A DNA stretch of 64,000 bases, taken from Thalassolituus sp034111725. GTDB taxonomy: Bacteria > Pseudomonadota > Gammaproteobacteria > Pseudomonadales > Oceanobacteraceae. A program made the position numbers and the translations under genes. The stretch covers positions 1-64,000 of the forward strand of contig NZ_JAWUWR010000081.1 in assembly GCF_034111725.1 (NCBI RefSeq). Reading direction: 5' to 3'. Under the pieces are notes generated by a model. That model made no database searches. It was not told the DNA's origin and was given only the letters and a program-made list of their open reading frames with translations. Below, piece after piece: positions 1 through 8,552 of the stretch (positions are counted from its first letter, which is position 1; each line of letters starts with the position of its first letter).

Positions 1-1
1 A

Positions 2-1666
2 AAAATGGGTATTCGCCCAGTTTATAAGCGTGTGGATACTTGTGCGGCTGAATTCGCCACTGACACTGCTTACATGTACTCAACGTACGAAGAAGAGTGT
101 GAATCGAATCCAACGGATCGCGAAAAAATCATCGTACTGGGTGGCGGTCCTAACCGTATTGGTCAAGGTATTGAATTCGACTATTGCTGTGTACACGCAG
201 CATTGGCAGCGAAGGAAGAAGGGTACGAAGCCATCATGGTGAACTGCAACCCTGAAACGGTATCTACTGATTACGATACTTCTGATCGTCTATATTTTGA
301 GCCTGTTACCTTAGAGGACGTGCTTGAAATTGTTGATAAAGAAAAACCGAAAGGCGTAATTGTTCAGTACGGTGGTCAAACGCCGTTGAAATTAGCCGAA
401 GAACTAGAAGCTGATGGTGTACCTATCATTGGTACGTCTCCAGAGTCGATTGACCGTGCAGAAGATCGTGAGCGTTTCCAGCAAATGATTCAACGCTTAG
501 GTTTGAAGCAGCCGGTTAACGCGACGGTAACGTCAGCAGATCAAGCCGTTATTAAGGCTGCTGAGATCGGCTATCCATTGGTTGTTCGTCCGTCCTATGT
601 ACTGGGTGGCCGTGCCATGGAAATCGTCAATAACGAAGCCTCGTTGCGTCGTTACATGACCGAAGCTGTGAAAGTATCAAATGAATCGCCAGTGTTGTTG
701 GATTACTTCTTGAATCGCGCAGTGGAAGTCGACATCGACGCTATTTGCGACGGCGAGCAAGTCGTGATCGGTGGCATCATGCAGCACATCGAGCAAGCGG
801 GCATTCACTCTGGTGACTCTGCGTGTTCTTTGCCCCCGTATAGCCTACCAGCTGATGTTCAAGACGAAATGCGTAAGCAGGTTGCTGCTATGGCATTGGA
901 ATTGGGTGTCGTTGGTTTGATGAATACTCAGTTGGCTTGGCAGGACGGTGAGATTTATGTGATTGAGGTTAACCCTCGTGCATCACGTACTGTGCCGTTC
1001 GTGTCGAAGTGTATTGGTCTGTCATTAGCAGCTATTGCTGCGAAAGTAATGATGGGCAAGACTTTGAAAGAATTGGGCTTTACCAAAGAAATCGTGCCGC
1101 CTTACTTCTCAGTAAAAGAAGCGGTGTTCCCGTTCAATAAGTTCCAAGGCGTGGATCCAATCCTCGGCCCTGAAATGAAATCGACCGGTGAAGTGATGGG
1201 CGTTGGTAAGACCTTCGGCGAAGCTTTCTTCAAAGCACAGTTGGGTGCTAGCGCAAGCTTGCCAAACACTGGTCGCGTCTTTATATCGGTGCGTGATGCA
1301 GATAAAGCGGGTGTGGTTGAAGTCGCTAAAGGCTTTATCGAACGTGGTTTTTCTCTGATTTGTACCGATGGTACATGTCGTGTGCTGAAGGCTGCTGGTG
1401 TTGAGTGTAGCCGTGTGAATAAAGTGACCGAAGGTCGTCCACACATTGTCGACATGATTAAAAATGATGAAATCGCATTAATCGTGAATACCACTGATGG
1501 TTCACAAGCAATTGCAGACTCTGCGGATATTCGCCGCAGCGCACTACAACACAAGGTTTACTACACCACCACATTGGCTGGTGCTGAAGCGGTTGTAGAA
1601 GGTCTGCGTTCTGATGGCTTGAAAGAAGTCCATCGTTTACAAGAGCTGCATGCAACCATCGTTTGA
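2..1666 (+). CDS. carB: Carbamoyl-phosphate synthase large subunit, 3' part
   Basis: C-terminal half of the large subunit that makes carbamoyl phosphate from ammonia, bicarbonate and two ATP for arginine and pyrimidine synthesis. The frame is open to the left edge, so about half of the usual ~1070 residues lies outside the window. What is visible is the second synthetase unit, beginning near GGGPNRIGQGIEFDY (about residue 46), followed by an ATP-grasp region with GGRAMEIV. From about residue 420 comes the MGS-like allosteric domain, which in this family binds ornithine, UMP or IMP. greA follows 32 bases downstream on the same strand, the usual gammaproteobacterial order. The first ATG at position 5 is internal, not the true start. 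Confidence 0.97.
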   Translation, partial: KMGIRPVYKRVDTCAAEFATDTAYMYSTYEEECESNPTDREKIIVLGGGPNRIGQGIEFDYCCVHAALAAKEEGYEAIMVNCNPETVSTDYDTSDRLYFEPVTLEDVLEIVDKEKPKGVIVQYGGQTPLKLAEELEADGVPIIGTSPESIDRAEDRERFQQMIQRLGLKQPVNATVTSADQAVIKAAEIGYPLVVRPSYVLGGRAMEIVNNEASLRRYMTEAVKVSNESPVLLDYFLNRAVEVDIDAICDGEQVVIGGIMQHIEQAGIHSGDSACSLPPYSLPADVQDEMRKQVAAMALELGVVGLMNTQLAWQDGEIYVIEVNPRASRTVPFVSKCIGLSLAAIAAKVMMGKTLKELGFTKEIVPPYFSVKEAVFPFNKFQGVDPILGPEMKSTGEVMGVGKTFGEAFFKAQLGASASLPNTGRVFISVRDADKAGVVEVAKGFIERGFSLICTDGTCRVLKAAGVECSRVNKVTEGRPHIVDMIKNDEIALIVNTTDGSQAIADSADIRRSALQHKVYYTTTLAGAEAVVEGLRSDGLKEVHRLQELHATIV

Positions 1667-1698
1667 TGGTTGCTGCGATATTTTAAAGGGAGAGCACA

Positions 1699-2175
1699 AT
1701 GCAGAAATATCCCATGACAGTTGAAGGCGAAGCAACATTGCGTGCCGAGCTACAACGTCTGAAGACGATTGATCGTCCACGGGTTATCGCTTCAATTGCT
1801 GAAGCTCGTGAGCATGGTGATTTAAAAGAAAACGCCGAATATCATGCTGCGCGTGAGCAGCAAGGTTTTATCGAAGGGCGTATTCAGGATATCGAAGGCA
1901 AGCTGTCTAACGCTCAGGTAATTGATATTAAATCGATTCCTCACAGTGGTAAGGTTTTGTTTGGTACTACTATCACCATTATCAACTGTGCGACTGATGC
2001 CTCTGTGGTGTATCGCATTGTGGGTGAAGATGAAGCGGATATTAAAGCGAATCGTATTTCTGTTTCTTCTCCAATTGCGCGTGCCTTGATTGGTAAAGAG
2101 GAAGGCGATGTTGTGACAGTGACGATTCCGAGTGGCACAGTCGAGTACGAAATCGAAGAAGTACAGCATATCTAA
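1699..2175 (+). CDS. greA: Transcription elongation factor GreA
   Basis: Cleavage factor that rescues backtracked RNA polymerase by stimulating hydrolysis of the 3' end of the nascent RNA. The 158-residue length is standard. The N-terminal coiled coil carries the conserved GDLKENAEY tip, with the acidic residues D41 and E44 that act in the polymerase secondary channel. A C-terminal FKBP-like domain follows. The ATG at 1699 has a purine-rich site (AGGGAGAG) about 5-12 bases upstream. Lies directly after carB and ends at a strong intrinsic terminator. Confidence 0.97.
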   Translation: MQKYPMTVEGEATLRAELQRLKTIDRPRVIASIAEAREHGDLKENAEYHAAREQQGFIEGRIQDIEGKLSNAQVIDIKSIPHSGKVLFGTTITIINCATDASVVYRIVGEDEADIKANRISVSSPIARALIGKEEGDVVTVTIPSGTVEYEIEEVQHI

Positions 2176-2191
2176 TGTTGATGTGTTGAAT

Positions 2192-2218
2192 AAAAAAGCC
2201 CGCTATGCGGGCTTTTTT
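2192..2218 (+). terminator. Intrinsic terminator after greA
   Basis: Six-base-pair stem GCCCGC/GCGGGC with a three-base loop, preceded by six A and followed by six T. The A and T tracts make it usable in both directions. It closes the carB-greA unit. Confidence 0.9.
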
Positions 2219-2253
2219 ATTGAGATTTTTGAGCGAGTTTATTTGCTAGTCGC

Positions 2254-2445
2254 TTATTTATTGGATGCGGCTAAACGCATTACTTGCCAATATGACGGAG
2301 GATTTGGCACCGCTTTATGCTGTTGCAATAAGCGATGTAGTCTAGGTAGTTGCCAGTAAGGCACCGAAACGAGTGCGTGGTGTTCAATATGGAAGTTGAC
2401 ATTGAAGGGGGCAAATAGTGCTCTCGTGGCTTGACGATTATGCGT
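2254..2445 (-). pseudogene. C-terminal remnant of a fatty-acid desaturase
   Basis: The last ~60 residues of a membrane fatty-acid desaturase survive here without the rest of the gene. The peptide contains APFNVNFHIEHH, the third histidine box that binds the di-iron centre in this family, followed by VPYWQLPRLHRLLQQ, the usual C-terminal continuation. A complete enzyme has over 300 residues and two earlier histidine boxes. Upstream on the minus strand the open frame runs to 2478, but from about 2445 it is no longer desaturase-like and is covered by an unrelated frame on the plus strand. No start signal is seen. I read it as the relic of a deletion. The family assignment is firm; non-functionality is inferred from the missing boxes. 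Confidence 0.75.
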
Positions 2446-2645
2446 CGAAAAATTTGCAGGACGCAGCCCGAGAGTCATTCTTGATCGGTGATAAAGTATT
2501 GCACGAAATTGCTTATGACCCCCGTTTACCGGGGGAAATGATCAATAGTGCTAGTCGCCAAAACATGATCGAAACCATGATTCATTTTAACGCTGTTGGC
2601 AGGGCTATTTGGTCGGAACTCATAGACAAGGTTGGCAACGACTAG
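2418..2645 (+). pseudogene. Orphan C-terminal-looking fragment, unknown family
   Basis: An open frame of 75 codons starting at GTG. It overlaps the first bases of the desaturase remnant on the opposite strand. The peptide is rich in acidic residues and amphipathic helices (for example KVLHEIAYDPRLPGEM and AVGRAIWSELI) and looks like the C-terminal end of a larger soluble protein. I do not recognise the family. The AAGGGGGC before the GTG resembles a ribosome site but is also desaturase coding sequence on the other strand, so it may be coincidental. Its position suggests that both fragments lost their N-termini in one deletion. A genuine small gene cannot be excluded. Confidence 0.4.
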
Positions 2646-2659
2646 CATCTTAGGCAAGT

Positions 2660-3178
2660 TTAAGGGCAGCGCACCATAGGTAGGTCATCTAAATCTGAAC
2701 CATCGTCGCGCTCAATGACCTTCATCATTTCTTGTAGACGCTGACGCGCTTGGCGACGTTTAACTGCCTTGTTGTAGCGACGAATTTGAGTTTCGTCTTT
2801 AAGTTCTAATTCCGGGACTGGTGTTGGCGTATTGTTCTCGTCCATCGCCACCATCGTGAAATAACAGGTATGCGTATGCCTTACTGTTTTTTGGCGAATG
2901 TCTTCTGCGATCACTTTGATACCAATTTCCATTGAAGTACGACCGGTGTAGTTAATAGTCGCAAGAAAGGTGATCATTTCACCAATATGAATTGGTTGTT
3001 TGAAGAGTACGTTATCGACCGACAGGGTTACAGCGTATTGACCGCTAAAACGCATTGCGCAGGTATAGGCAACTTTATCGAGGAGCTTAAGTAATTCGCC
3101 ACCGTGCATATTGCCAGAAAAGTTGGCCATATCAGGTGTGACCAATTCGGTCATTTCAGTTTGGATAATTTGCCCCAC
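2660..3178 (-). CDS. Acyl-CoA thioesterase, hotdog fold
   Basis: Predicted to hydrolyse acyl-CoA to free acid and CoA in the cytoplasm. The protein has a single hotdog domain with MANFSGNMHGGELLKLLD, matching the active-site helix region of YciA/BFIT-type thioesterases, and then VLFKQPIHIGE. The C-terminal tail is basic and helical. I prefer the GTG at 3178, with AGGAG seven bases upstream, giving MGQIIQTEM. A longer frame from a TTG at 3220 adds 14 residues but has no clear ribosome site. The neighbour at 3310-4428 is a FabH-like synthase on the same strand, suggesting a shared acyl-chain context. Substrate length cannot be read from the sequence. Confidence 0.85.
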   Translation of the reverse strand: MGQIIQTEMTELVTPDMANFSGNMHGGELLKLLDKVAYTCAMRFSGQYAVTLSVDNVLFKQPIHIGEMITFLATINYTGRTSMEIGIKVIAEDIRQKTVRHTHTCYFTMVAMDENNTPTPVPELELKDETQIRRYNKAVKRRQARQRLQEMMKVIERDDGSDLDDLPMVRCP

Positions 3179-3309
3179 AGCGACATCTCCTGAGGTGATT
3201 GAGAGCGCGGATTTTGACAAGTTTTTTACAGGTTGAAAGGTTTATTTTACTTATGTCTAGAATGTCTGCGAAAAATGCCCCTAAATTGGGACATTGATCG
3301 ACTTATGGA

Positions 3310-4428
3310 TCAAACTTTTTCTACTAGTAAACTACCGATTGAATACCCAGCACCAAATGAGCAGATCAAGCCTTTCTCACCTTTTTGGATATCCGCCTTG
3401 TTTCGATGGAAGGCAATCACTGAGCCTGATGAAGCGGTGTTGGCAAATTCATCCAGCACAATGGGGGTTTCTTCCGGCTCGGGCATACGGCCTAATAATT
3501 TCTTAGCCGCAAACATGTTCATAGTTAGGTTAGCTTGGTGTAACCACATGCGTTTGAGTTGGCTAGCGTCTAAGTGGTTTTCAGCGAGTTGCTCAGAAAT
3601 AAAGTTAGTGACTAGAGGTAGTAGCTCTTTAAATACGCGCTTGCCTTGTTGGCTGAAAAACGCACGATCTTCTGGCAAATTATCGAAGCAATGGTCGGTA
3701 TAGTTGCCGTCGCAGCGAATATTGTCGGAAAATTGAGTAAATTGCTTGGTATTTAAAATACGGAAAGCGCTATCTGAAGTGCAGGTTTCTTCAGACTCAA
3801 TAATCACAGCAGTAGCAACATCACCAAAAATAAAGTGGCTATCGCGCGACTTTAGATTGACTTGTGGTGTGGTGAATTCTGGATTTACTACGATGGCACA
3901 TTTCGCCAGTCCCGCTTTTACCGATGCGTAAGCTGAGATCAAACCAAAGGTTGCTGAGGAACAGGCAATTCCCATATCGTACGCAAAACCTTTAATTCCT
4001 AGTTTTTCCTGAATTTCAACGGCAATTGAAGGATAAGCGCGTTGGTGATTGGTGGTTGCCACAATCAGCATATCGATGTCGGCGGCAGTTTTACCCGCTT
4101 GTGCCATCGCTTCTTTTGCTGCGGCAATCCCCATCGTCACGCATTCTGGTTCATCGCCTTCAAAGCTTGGTTTGAAGCGCGGGTGCATCACCGTTGGATC
4201 TAACATGCCTTCTTTATGCATGGCATAGCGTGATTTGATACCAGATGCTTTTTCAATAAATTCGCTACTTGATGTTGGCAAGGCTTCTACTTTGCCCATC
4301 TCGATTTGTCCCGCATGCTCGTCATTGAAGCGATTGACATAGCTGTTGTATGCATCAACTAATTCATCGTTGGTGACGGTGTAAGGCGGAATGAATAGGC
4401 CTGAGCCGGAAATAACAATCTGAGACAT
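3310..4428 (-). CDS. Beta-ketoacyl-ACP synthase III family protein (FabH-like)
   Basis: Thiolase-fold condensing enzyme of 372 residues. The three catalytic residues of KAS III enzymes are present: C156 in GIACSSAT, H297 in LHQAN, and N330 in EFANTASSG. The protein is longer than classical FabH (~317 residues) and has an extended N-terminal region, resembling the Pseudomonas PA3286-type enzyme that primes synthesis from an acyl-CoA of medium chain length. That assignment is by recollection of the family, not by alignment. It precedes the thioesterase gene on the same strand, with about 130 bases between them. It could shunt beta-oxidation products into fatty-acid synthesis. Confidence 0.85.
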   Translation of the reverse strand: MSQIVISGSGLFIPPYTVTNDELVDAYNSYVNRFNDEHAGQIEMGKVEALPTSSSEFIEKASGIKSRYAMHKEGMLDPTVMHPRFKPSFEGDEPECVTMGIAAAKEAMAQAGKTAADIDMLIVATTNHQRAYPSIAVEIQEKLGIKGFAYDMGIACSSATFGLISAYASVKAGLAKCAIVVNPEFTTPQVNLKSRDSHFIFGDVATAVIIESEETCTSDSAFRILNTKQFTQFSDNIRCDGNYTDHCFDNLPEDRAFFSQQGKRVFKELLPLVTNFISEQLAENHLDASQLKRMWLHQANLTMNMFAAKKLLGRMPEPEETPIVLDEFANTASSGSVIAFHRNKADIQKGEKGLICSFGAGYSIGSLLVEKV

Positions 4429-4581
4429 GACGATAGGAAACCTTTATTTTTAATGCATTATCCCCCGAACTGAACGGGGTTCCAACACTCATTGCCGTCA
4501 GTGCTGGAAGTTGTCCTAAAATGAGGGATGCGCCGCACCAGCGCTCACCTCGTTAATGCTGATAATTGTAACAGCAATATT

Positions 4582-4887
4582 TTATAAGCGTTTTAAATTC
4601 GAAAGATTCGGTTTTGCCTTTGGATTACGACGTATGAGTAACGCCGTGTTACCAATTTGTTGTACCAATTCTGCTTTCGAAATTTTTAGTACTTCGGCAA
4701 TCACTTCTTTCTTTAATTCGCGGTCACCAACAGAAACTTTGATTTTAATCAGTTCGTGGTCGTTTAGAGCACGATTAAGTTCCTCGATGACACCTTCCGT
4801 CAGACCATTGCTGGCGATGGTCACAATCGGGTTTAACTGGTGGCCAATGGCCCGGTATGCTTTACGTTGTTCGTTGCTTATAGCCAT
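4582..4887 (-). CDS. yhbY: YhbY-type RNA-binding protein (CRM domain)
   Basis: Small CRS1-YhbY (CRM) domain protein that associates with pre-50S ribosomal particles. I choose the ATG at 4887, giving 101 residues beginning MAISNEQRKAYRAIGHQL, because this matches where the family begins; the open frame extends 30 residues further upstream but those are not CRM-like. The characteristic loop is seen as GLTEGVIEEL and the C-terminal strand as IGNTALLIRRNPKAK. It is divergent from rlmE, exactly as in E. coli, so the two share a ~100-base promoter region. Confidence 0.93.
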   Translation of the reverse strand: MAISNEQRKAYRAIGHQLNPIVTIASNGLTEGVIEELNRALNDHELIKIKVSVGDRELKKEVIAEVLKISKAELVQQIGNTALLIRRNPKAKPNLSNLKRL

Positions 4888-4985
4888 ATCGATTCGGTCG
4901 CTATGTGGTTCGGTGTTAGAATCCTGTTGCGACGTCGGGGCCGCTACGGCCCGATAGTATACCTGACCCTGGAGCAAACACCGCT

Positions 4986-5606
4986 ATGGCGCGATCAAAA
5001 ACGAGTGCAGACTGGCTAAAAGAGCATATGGACGATATTTATGTGCAAAAAGCTCAGCAAGATGGTTACCGCACACGTGCCAGTTATAAGTTAATAGAAT
5101 TAGATGACCGCGATCAGTTGTTGCGCCCGGGCATGACCGTAATTGACCTAGGATCGGCTCCTGGCGGTTGGTCGCAGGTAGTCGCACAGCGCCTTGGTGA
5201 TAAGGGGTTAGTGATCGCGTCGGATATCCTACCGATGGATGCTATCGCTGATGTAACCTTTATTCAGGGGGATTTCACCACAGATGAGGTTTTTGCTGAG
5301 TTATTAACGGCGATTAATGACCGCCCTGTGGACCTTGTAATTTCTGATATGGCACCCAATATGAGTGGTATGGCCTCCATTGACCAACCAGGCGCTATGT
5401 ATTTAGTAGAGCTTGCGCTCGATATGGCGCGTCAGGTTTTGAAGCCCAATGGCACTTTTGTTGCCAAAGTGTTTCAAGGTGAAGGATTTGATGAATACCT
5501 TACGGATGTTCGCTCTTGTTTTACAAAAGTGTTGATTCGTAAACCGAAAGCATCGCGCCCACGTTCGCGTGAGGTGTACATTGTGGGTAAAGGTTTCCGT
5601 CCTTAG
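4986..5606 (+). CDS. rlmE: 23S rRNA 2'-O-methyltransferase RlmE
   Basis: Methylates the 2'-O of U2552 in the A loop of 23S rRNA using S-adenosylmethionine, a late 50S assembly step. 206 residues, as expected. The SAM-binding motif is VIDLGSAPGGWSQV. Candidates for the K-D-K-E catalytic tetrad are K in ASYKLIEL, D in VISDMAPN, K in FVAKVFQGEG and E in SREVYIVG. It is followed by ftsH, the classical rlmE-ftsH pairing, and is divergent from yhbY. Confidence 0.97.
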   Translation: MARSKTSADWLKEHMDDIYVQKAQQDGYRTRASYKLIELDDRDQLLRPGMTVIDLGSAPGGWSQVVAQRLGDKGLVIASDILPMDAIADVTFIQGDFTTDEVFAELLTAINDRPVDLVISDMAPNMSGMASIDQPGAMYLVELALDMARQVLKPNGTFVAKVFQGEGFDEYLTDVRSCFTKVLIRKPKASRPRSREVYIVGKGFRP

Positions 5607-5679
5607 CGAATGCTTGCTAAGCTAAGGGCAATAAATCGGCTGGGGCTGTTCCAGCCAGACTAAAGAGGTGGTGCCGCGC

Positions 5680-7602
5680 ATGGCAAAGAATTTCATATTG
5701 TGGGTAGTTATAGCTGCTGTCTTAATGATGGTATTTCAAAGCTTTAACCCAACGACTCGCGGAACTGAGCTGTCGTATTCTGATTTCATGAAAGCCGTCC
5801 AAAATGGTCAGGTTCAATCTGTCACCATTTCTGGTCAGTCCATCACGGGCAAACAGAAATCGACGGATCAGCGTTTTGAGACTGTTTTACCAGCCTTTGA
5901 TGACAAGCTGATGGATACCTTGTTGGCAAATAATGTTGACGTTGTCGGCGAAAAGCCAGAGAAGCAAGGTTTCTTGTCGCAACTCTTATTGGCGTCGTTG
6001 CCGATTCTCATCATTATTGCCGTGTTTATGATCTTCATGCGTCAAATGCAGGGCGGTGGTTCTGGACGCGGTGGCCCAATGGCCTTTGGTAAAAGCAAGG
6101 CTAAGTTGCTGAGCGAAGATCAGATTAAAACGACATTTGATGATGTTGCTGGCTGTGATGAAGCCAAAGAAGATGTAAAAGAATTGGTAGAATTTTTACG
6201 CGATCCCGGCAAGTACCAGCGTCTTGGTGGTCGGATTCCACGTGGTGTATTGATGGCGGGACAACCGGGTACAGGTAAAACCTTGTTGGCAAAAGCGATT
6301 GCTGGTGAAGCGCGCGTTCCTTTCTTCTCTATCTCGGGTTCAGATTTCGTAGAGATGTTCGTTGGTGTCGGTGCATCTCGTGTGCGTGACATGTTTGAAC
6401 AAGCTAAGAAGCAAGCACCTTGCATTATTTTTATCGACGAAATCGATGCCGTAGGCCGCTCACGTGGTGTCGGCATGGGCGGTGGTAACGATGAACGTGA
6501 ACAAACACTGAACCAATTGTTGGTTGAGATGGATGGTTTTGAAGTTAACGACGGCATCATTGTTATTGCCGCCACTAACCGTCCTGATGTTCTAGACCCT
6601 GCGTTGTTGCGCCCTGGTCGTTTTGACCGTCAAGTAGTTGTAGGCTTACCGGATATTCGTGGCCGCGAACAAATATTGAAAGTACATATGCGTAAAGTGC
6701 CGATTGGTGATGATGTTAATGCCTCTGTATTGGCACGTGGCACGCCAGGCTTTTCGGGTGCAGATTTAGCCAACTTGGTTAACGAAGCGTCTTTGTTTGC
6801 TGCTCGTGCCAACCGCAACACCGTTGGTATGGAAGAATTTGAACAAGCAAAAGACAAGATCCTTATGGGGGCCGAGCGCAAAACCATGGTCATGTCGGAA
6901 AAAGAGAAAACCAACACGGCGTATCACGAAGCAGGTCATGCCATTGTTGGTCGTATCGTGCCTGAGCATGACCCGGTTTATAAAGTGTCGATTATTCCTC
7001 GTGGCCGCGCCCTTGGTGTGACTATGTTCTTACCGGAAGAAGATCGTCACTCAATCAGTAAACGTGGTATCGAAAGCAATATTTGTTCTTTGTACGGCGG
7101 TCGTATTGCTGAAGAGATGACGTTAGGCAAAGACGGGGTGACAACTGGTGCCTCTAACGATATTGAACGTGCAACGAAATACGCTCGTAATTACGTTACC
7201 AAGTGGGGCCTATCCGACAAACTAGGTGCTCAGTTGTATAGCGAAGATGAGCAAAACAGTTATTTGGGTAGCGCGGGTGGCGGTCAGATGTCTCACCTGT
7301 CTGATGATACGGCGCGTATCATTGATGCAGAAGTCCGAAATCTTCTCGACACGTGTTATCAACGTTCGGTGAAGATTCTTGAGGAAAATCGCGAGAAGTT
7401 AGAGATGATGAAAGATGCTTTGATGGAATATGAAACCATTGATGCTGACCAAATCGACGACATCATGGAAGGGCGCAAGCCTCGTCCGCCTAAATCATGG
7501 ACAGATACGGGTTCCGGTCCGTCTGCTCCTGCAGAGGCAAGTCGCGATATGGCTAAAGAAGACGATGATTCGGTCGGTGATCCGGCGAGTGAGCAAAGCT
7601 AA
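5680..7602 (+). CDS. ftsH: ATP-dependent zinc metalloprotease FtsH
   Basis: Inner-membrane AAA+ protease that degrades unassembled membrane proteins and regulatory proteins. Two N-terminal membrane segments flank a periplasmic domain (segments near residues 1-22 and 95-120). The Walker A is G194-QPGTGKT, Walker B is IIFIDEID, and the zinc site is H416-EAGH-420. The second Walker A residue is Q where most FtsH proteins have P. The ATG at 5680 is preferred, as AGAGGTGG lies eight bases upstream; a GTG at 5668 would add four residues but sits in that site. It gives 640 residues. A terminator follows the gene. Confidence 0.97.
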   Translation: MAKNFILWVVIAAVLMMVFQSFNPTTRGTELSYSDFMKAVQNGQVQSVTISGQSITGKQKSTDQRFETVLPAFDDKLMDTLLANNVDVVGEKPEKQGFLSQLLLASLPILIIIAVFMIFMRQMQGGGSGRGGPMAFGKSKAKLLSEDQIKTTFDDVAGCDEAKEDVKELVEFLRDPGKYQRLGGRIPRGVLMAGQPGTGKTLLAKAIAGEARVPFFSISGSDFVEMFVGVGASRVRDMFEQAKKQAPCIIFIDEIDAVGRSRGVGMGGGNDEREQTLNQLLVEMDGFEVNDGIIVIAATNRPDVLDPALLRPGRFDRQVVVGLPDIRGREQILKVHMRKVPIGDDVNASVLARGTPGFSGADLANLVNEASLFAARANRNTVGMEEFEQAKDKILMGAERKTMVMSEKEKTNTAYHEAGHAIVGRIVPEHDPVYKVSIIPRGRALGVTMFLPEEDRHSISKRGIESNICSLYGGRIAEEMTLGKDGVTTGASNDIERATKYARNYVTKWGLSDKLGAQLYSEDEQNSYLGSAGGGQMSHLSDDTARIIDAEVRNLLDTCYQRSVKILEENREKLEMMKDALMEYETIDADQIDDIMEGRKPRPPKSWTDTGSGPSAPAEASRDMAKEDDDSVGDPASEQS

Positions 7603-7620
7603 GTAGTTGTTGGCTGAAGA

Positions 7621-7645
7621 AGGCGGCTTTTAAGCCGCCTTTTTT
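7621..7645 (+). terminator. Intrinsic terminator after ftsH
   Basis: Nine-base-pair stem AGGCGGCTT/AAGCCGCCT with a two-base spacer, followed by a run of T. It separates rlmE-ftsH from folP-glmM. Confidence 0.9.
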
Positions 7646-7709
7646 GTTGGCTTCGATTGTATAAGTCACCTTAACTATTCGAATTAGCTAATTCAAGAAG
7701 GACGATACA

Positions 7710-8552
7710 TTGCGCTTACAGTGTGGCCAGCGGCAGCTGGATTTATCAGCGCCGCGAATAATGGGTATTTTAAACGTTACCCCTGATTCGTTTTCTGACG
7801 GTGGTTTGTTTGTTCACCCTGAGCAAGCGTTACGACATGTTGAGCAAATGATCGCTGATGGTGCGGCGATTATCGATGTCGGTGGCGAATCTACTCGTCC
7901 GGGAGCCGAACCGGTTACGACGACCGAGGAATTGCAGCGCGTAATTCCCGTGATAGAAGCGATTGCTCGTGAATTTGATGTTGCCATATCGGTTGATACT
8001 AGTAGCGCCGCTGTGATGCGTGAAAGCGCAGCGGCTGGAGTGCACATAATTAATGATGTGCGTTCTTTTCGTCGTGATGGTGCGTTAGCGGCGGCCGTTG
8101 CCAGTGGTTTACCGGTGTGTTTAATGCATATGGTGGGTGAGCCAACGAATATGCAAAATAATCCCCATTACGATGATGTGGTGAGTGATGTTGCTGATTT
8201 TTTGCAGCAACGTGCAGATGAGTGTGAGCAGGCTGGGATTAGTAAGGATCGTATTTTAATAGATCCCGGTTTTGGCTTTGCTAAGACCTATGAGCATAAT
8301 TATCAGCTGCTTAATCAATTAGAAAAGATTACAGCGCTTGGTTATCCACTGCTTACTGGATTGTCGCGCAAGCGCATGATTGCTGCAGCTATTGGTGGAC
8401 ATTCTAGTCCAGAAGATCGGGATATTGGTAGTGCAGCAGCAGCGTTGTTGTGTGTATTAAAAGGTGCGCGGATTATTCGTGTGCATAACGTAAAAGCGAC
8501 AGCCGATGCTGTCAGTGTATTGCAAGCCACTCTAGGAGAGGGCAATGAGTAG
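7710..8552 (+). CDS. folP: Dihydropteroate synthase
   Basis: Condenses 6-hydroxymethyl-7,8-dihydropterin diphosphate with p-aminobenzoate in folate synthesis; the target of sulfonamides. 280 residues, TIM-barrel. Both signatures are present: IMGILNVTPDSFSDGG near the N-terminus and DVGGESTRPGAEPV. The start is TTG at 7710, supported by AGAAGGA about seven bases upstream and by the position of the first signature. The 3' end overlaps glmM by eight bases, so translation is probably coupled, as in many gammaproteobacteria. Confidence 0.97.
   Translation: MRLQCGQRQLDLSAPRIMGILNVTPDSFSDGGLFVHPEQALRHVEQMIADGAAIIDVGGESTRPGAEPVTTTEELQRVIPVIEAIAREFDVAISVDTSSAAVMRESAAAGVHIINDVRSFRRDGALAAAVASGLPVCLMHMVGEPTNMQNNPHYDDVVSDVADFLQQRADECEQAGISKDRILIDPGFGFAKTYEHNYQLLNQLEKITALGYPLLTGLSRKRMIAAAIGGHSSPEDRDIGSAAAALLCVLKGARIIRVHNVKATADAVSVLQATLGEGNE

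Noticed and set aside
3233..3703. Plus-strand open frame antisense to the FabH-like gene
   Set aside because: Shadow of a well-supported gene; composition is unlike a folded protein.
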